DNA of 64,000 nt. Origin: RCIO01 sp040880025. GTDB lineage: Bacteria; Pseudomonadota; Alphaproteobacteria; Rhizobiales; Rhizobiaceae. The notes below the pieces were generated by a model. That model was not told the DNA's origin, searched no databases, and worked only from the letters and a program-made list of their open reading frames with translations. Each line of letters starts with the position of its first letter. Position 1 is the stretch's first letter. Both the position numbers and the translations under genes were made by a program. Shown piece after piece: positions 62,241 to 64,000 of the stretch. The stretch spans positions 124,001 through 188,000 of the forward strand of contig JBBDJD010000011.1 in NCBI GenBank assembly GCA_040880025.1, written 5' to 3'.

Positions 62241-63665
62241 CTAGTGCCGAACACCCATGCTCGCGATCAGTTGTTCGGCGATATAGTCGTGCGTTCCCAT
62301 CGCGTATTGCTTGGACGCGAAGATATAACCGAAACCTTCGGTCTTCGGAAAATCGCTAAGCGCGCAGGCGTGTATCGGCTTGTCGAGCGCATCCGCGAAT
62401 TTGAGCTCGCGGCGGCAGTGCTTGGAAGCGACATAATGCGGGCTCAAGAAGACAAGAAGTCCCGCGGATGTCGTGATCATACGCTCCAATCTGGTATCCC
62501 ACTCCTCGCCCACCACAATCTGCTCGTCGATCCAGATCCGGTTTCCCCGTTCGGTAACCTTGGTCAGGATCGGTTTGATCAGCCCTGTGTCCTTGTGTGC
62601 GTAGCTCACGAAGTAGAAGGGCTCATTCGAGCCGTTCCCTCCGGCGCCTGCTCCCCTTGGAGCTTCCGGTCCCCCGCCTGGTGTTCGGAAGAACATCGGC
62701 AGTGGCGACAGCGGAGGCGGCCCGGCGGGACGGTCCCCCCGCCGCCAAAGGCTGTCACACCGAAAAAGCGCGGCGACCTCTTCGCCGCTCCAATATCGCG
62801 CAACGCGCGCCAGATCGCCCGCAGCCGGAGCGTCGCCCATGACGAGTTCGGGATGCACATGGTGGGCCAATACTTCCCCGCGCTCGCTTTCCACCACCGC
62901 TACGCGGCCTTGATTTGATCCGTTGCCGGTCACACTCCTTTCGATGGCGAGATTATCGTCCATCCAGTGCCGCAACCAGTCGCGGCCCTCCAGTGAAACC
63001 GTGACTGCTTCCTCGGCCGAGTAGTCGGCACCCTGCAACCTTGCGATCGTTTTGGCCTGCGTGTTGACGAGCCGTTGCGGAACATGCGGGTGGCGCTCGA
63101 GGCCGGCAGCCGCCTTGCGGGCGCTGCGCACCAAGTCCGGGTCCGGCCGTCCCGGCCGGAACGTTGCCTGGTACCGGAGCGCGAAACCCAGCGTCGCGCT
63201 GCTGGTCAGGAGTGCCGGCAACCGGTCGAACAGGCGACAGGTATCGAAGAATGGAACCCCTTCAGACGTACGCGAAGGCTCGCCGTCTGGGCACAACCAC
63301 TTCACCTCGGCCTCTACGAATGCGCCGTTGAAATCCTCGATGTCGGCGGGGCAGGTGACACTCGCGCCGTCTACGCCGTCCATGCGCAGCAACGCGGCGA
63401 TCGCCTGCCGCGCCAGGTCGCAGTTCCGCTTCGCCACGGTGAAACCGTGCCAGGTGACTGGCCCCCTGTCCGGATACACATCGATGCGCAGCGACGCAGA
63501 CAAGATCGGCAACTGCATCCAGAGCGGAGAGGTGAAGACAAAATATTCCAGGAAACGCGACGCTGCGGGATCGCTCCGGCCGGCAAGCGACTCCGCCGGC
63601 CATTCGATCCTAGCAACTGCGTGGCTGAACTCATCCTGTTCGCTGTGGATCGTCGGTAGGTACAT
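62241..63665 (-). CDS. TIR-domain protein with unrecognised N-terminal region
   Basis: A 474-residue protein. Residues about 1-330 have no recognised domain, and are followed by a Gly/Pro-rich linker (about 305-345). The C-terminal TIR domain (about 346-474) has FYFVSYAHKDTG, GNRIWIDEQIVVGEEWDTRL and the catalytic-type Glu420 in HCRREL, so it may cleave NAD as TIR effectors in bacterial defence do. The ATG at 63665 has a weak binding site. It is flanked by the orphan RbsC-like permease gene downstream and a gene cut by the window end upstream, all on the same strand. Confidence 0.87.
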   Translation of the reverse strand: MYLPTIHSEQDEFSHAVARIEWPAESLAGRSDPAASRFLEYFVFTSPLWMQLPILSASLRIDVYPDRGPVTWHGFTVAKRNCDLARQAIAALLRMDGVDGASVTCPADIEDFNGAFVEAEVKWLCPDGEPSRTSEGVPFFDTCRLFDRLPALLTSSATLGFALRYQATFRPGRPDPDLVRSARKAAAGLERHPHVPQRLVNTQAKTIARLQGADYSAEEAVTVSLEGRDWLRHWMDDNLAIERSVTGNGSNQGRVAVVESERGEVLAHHVHPELVMGDAPAAGDLARVARYWSGEEVAALFRCDSLWRRGDRPAGPPPLSPLPMFFRTPGGGPEAPRGAGAGGNGSNEPFYFVSYAHKDTGLIKPILTKVTERGNRIWIDEQIVVGEEWDTRLERMITTSAGLLVFLSPHYVASKHCRRELKFADALDKPIHACALSDFPKTEGFGYIFASKQYAMGTHDYIAEQLIASMGVRH

Positions 63666-63700
63666 CTCGGAAAAGCCCGGTTAACTAGTCGGCGGCGCAG

Positions 63701-64000
63701 TCAGCTGACACGCCAGCGCCGCTTCGGTGCCGCCTGCTCTTTTTCGCGCTTGTTTCGACGATCGAACTTGTCTTTGTCGAGAGCACTGTCGCGATCGCCC
63801 CGGATGATGGTGAAGTCGATTTCCTGGTCGATCTTGTGTTCATCCATTGCTGCTTTGATGATCGTGGTTACGCTCCGGTGAACGACTTCCGCAAGGCTGT
63901 TCAGATCGATCAGGTCGAACTGATTTGGAATGTATATTCCAGTCTGAAGGCCTCGGTACTCAACACGGACCCTTCCCTCGCGGCGCGCCGAAATGGCTCC
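63701..64000 (-). CDS. C-terminal part of an unidentified protein (cut by window end)
   Basis: The reading frame is open from the window edge to a TGA at 63701-63703. The visible 99 residues include GRVRVEYRGLQTGIYIPNQF, a helical stretch EVVHRSVTTIIKAAMDEH, then a basic, Lys/Arg-rich tail (DKDKFDRRNKREKEQA). It ends 35 bases before the TIR gene start and on the same strand, so it probably belongs to the TIR operon and may be a partner or sensor. No family can be assigned from this fragment. Confidence 0.75.
   Translation of the reverse strand, partial: GAISARREGRVRVEYRGLQTGIYIPNQFDLIDLNSLAEVVHRSVTTIIKAAMDEHKIDQEIDFTIIRGDRDSALDKDKFDRRNKREKEQAAPKRRWRVS

Noticed and set aside
1..64000. CRISPR array or cas genes
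   Set aside because: No regularly spaced repeat and no Cas-like protein was seen in the window.

Overview
The window is GC-rich and densely coded, and it reads like a Hyphomicrobiales (Rhizobiales) alphaproteobacterium of the Mesorhizobium/Phyllobacteriaceae type. This is an inference from gene content: a Brucella-type lumazine synthase RibH2, two DUF1127 micro-proteins, many GcvA-like LysR regulators, and abundant DMT and TRAP transporters. No rRNA, tRNA or CRISPR array was seen.

Region 1 (1-13142, all plus strand) is a catabolic operon that enters from outside the window. It encodes a class I CoA-transferase subunit, a citrate-synthase-fold protein, an Old-Yellow-Enzyme/FAD reductase, a TRAP transporter with two near-duplicate binding proteins flanking a carboxymuconolactone-decarboxylase-like protein, an unrecognised protein made of two tandem repeats, an HTD2-type hydratase, an acyl-CoA dehydrogenase, a type III CoA-transferase and an MmgE/PrpD protein. 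Together these suggest import, CoA activation, oxidation, hydration and cleavage of an unknown organic acid.

Region 2 (13143-17576) starts with degenerate, then AT-rich DNA and leads into a pair of tyrosine recombinases plus a small downstream gene. This is a probable mobile-element boundary.

Region 3 (17880-42103) is a mosaic of small-metabolite exporters (EamA/DMT, LysE, MFS), LysR and MocR regulators and housekeeping-like enzymes (tautomerase, enoyl-CoA hydratase, hotdog thioesterases, GST, 2-hydroxychromene-2-carboxylate isomerase, RibH2, BioY). Two transporters are interrupted by frameshifts.

Region 4 (42203-64000) is largely a defence island. It holds a DUF5655-DGQHR protein with a GIY-YIG nuclease, placed tail to tail against a type III restriction-modification locus (mod, res and a companion gene). 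A SIR2-HerA pair is followed by a DEDDh exonuclease. A TIR-domain gene lies between a gene cut by the window end and an orphan ribose-type permease. Within the island sit a Cys-rich secreted protein and a divergent metabolic module: a cysteine-synthase-like gene, a group II PLP decarboxylase and a winged-helix/TPR regulator.

The best candidates for undescribed systems are the SIR2-HerA-exonuclease operon, the DGQHR/GIY-YIG pair, the TIR-permease operon, the two-recombinase-plus-small-protein module, and the TRAP-linked catabolic operon with its unrecognised tandem-repeat protein.
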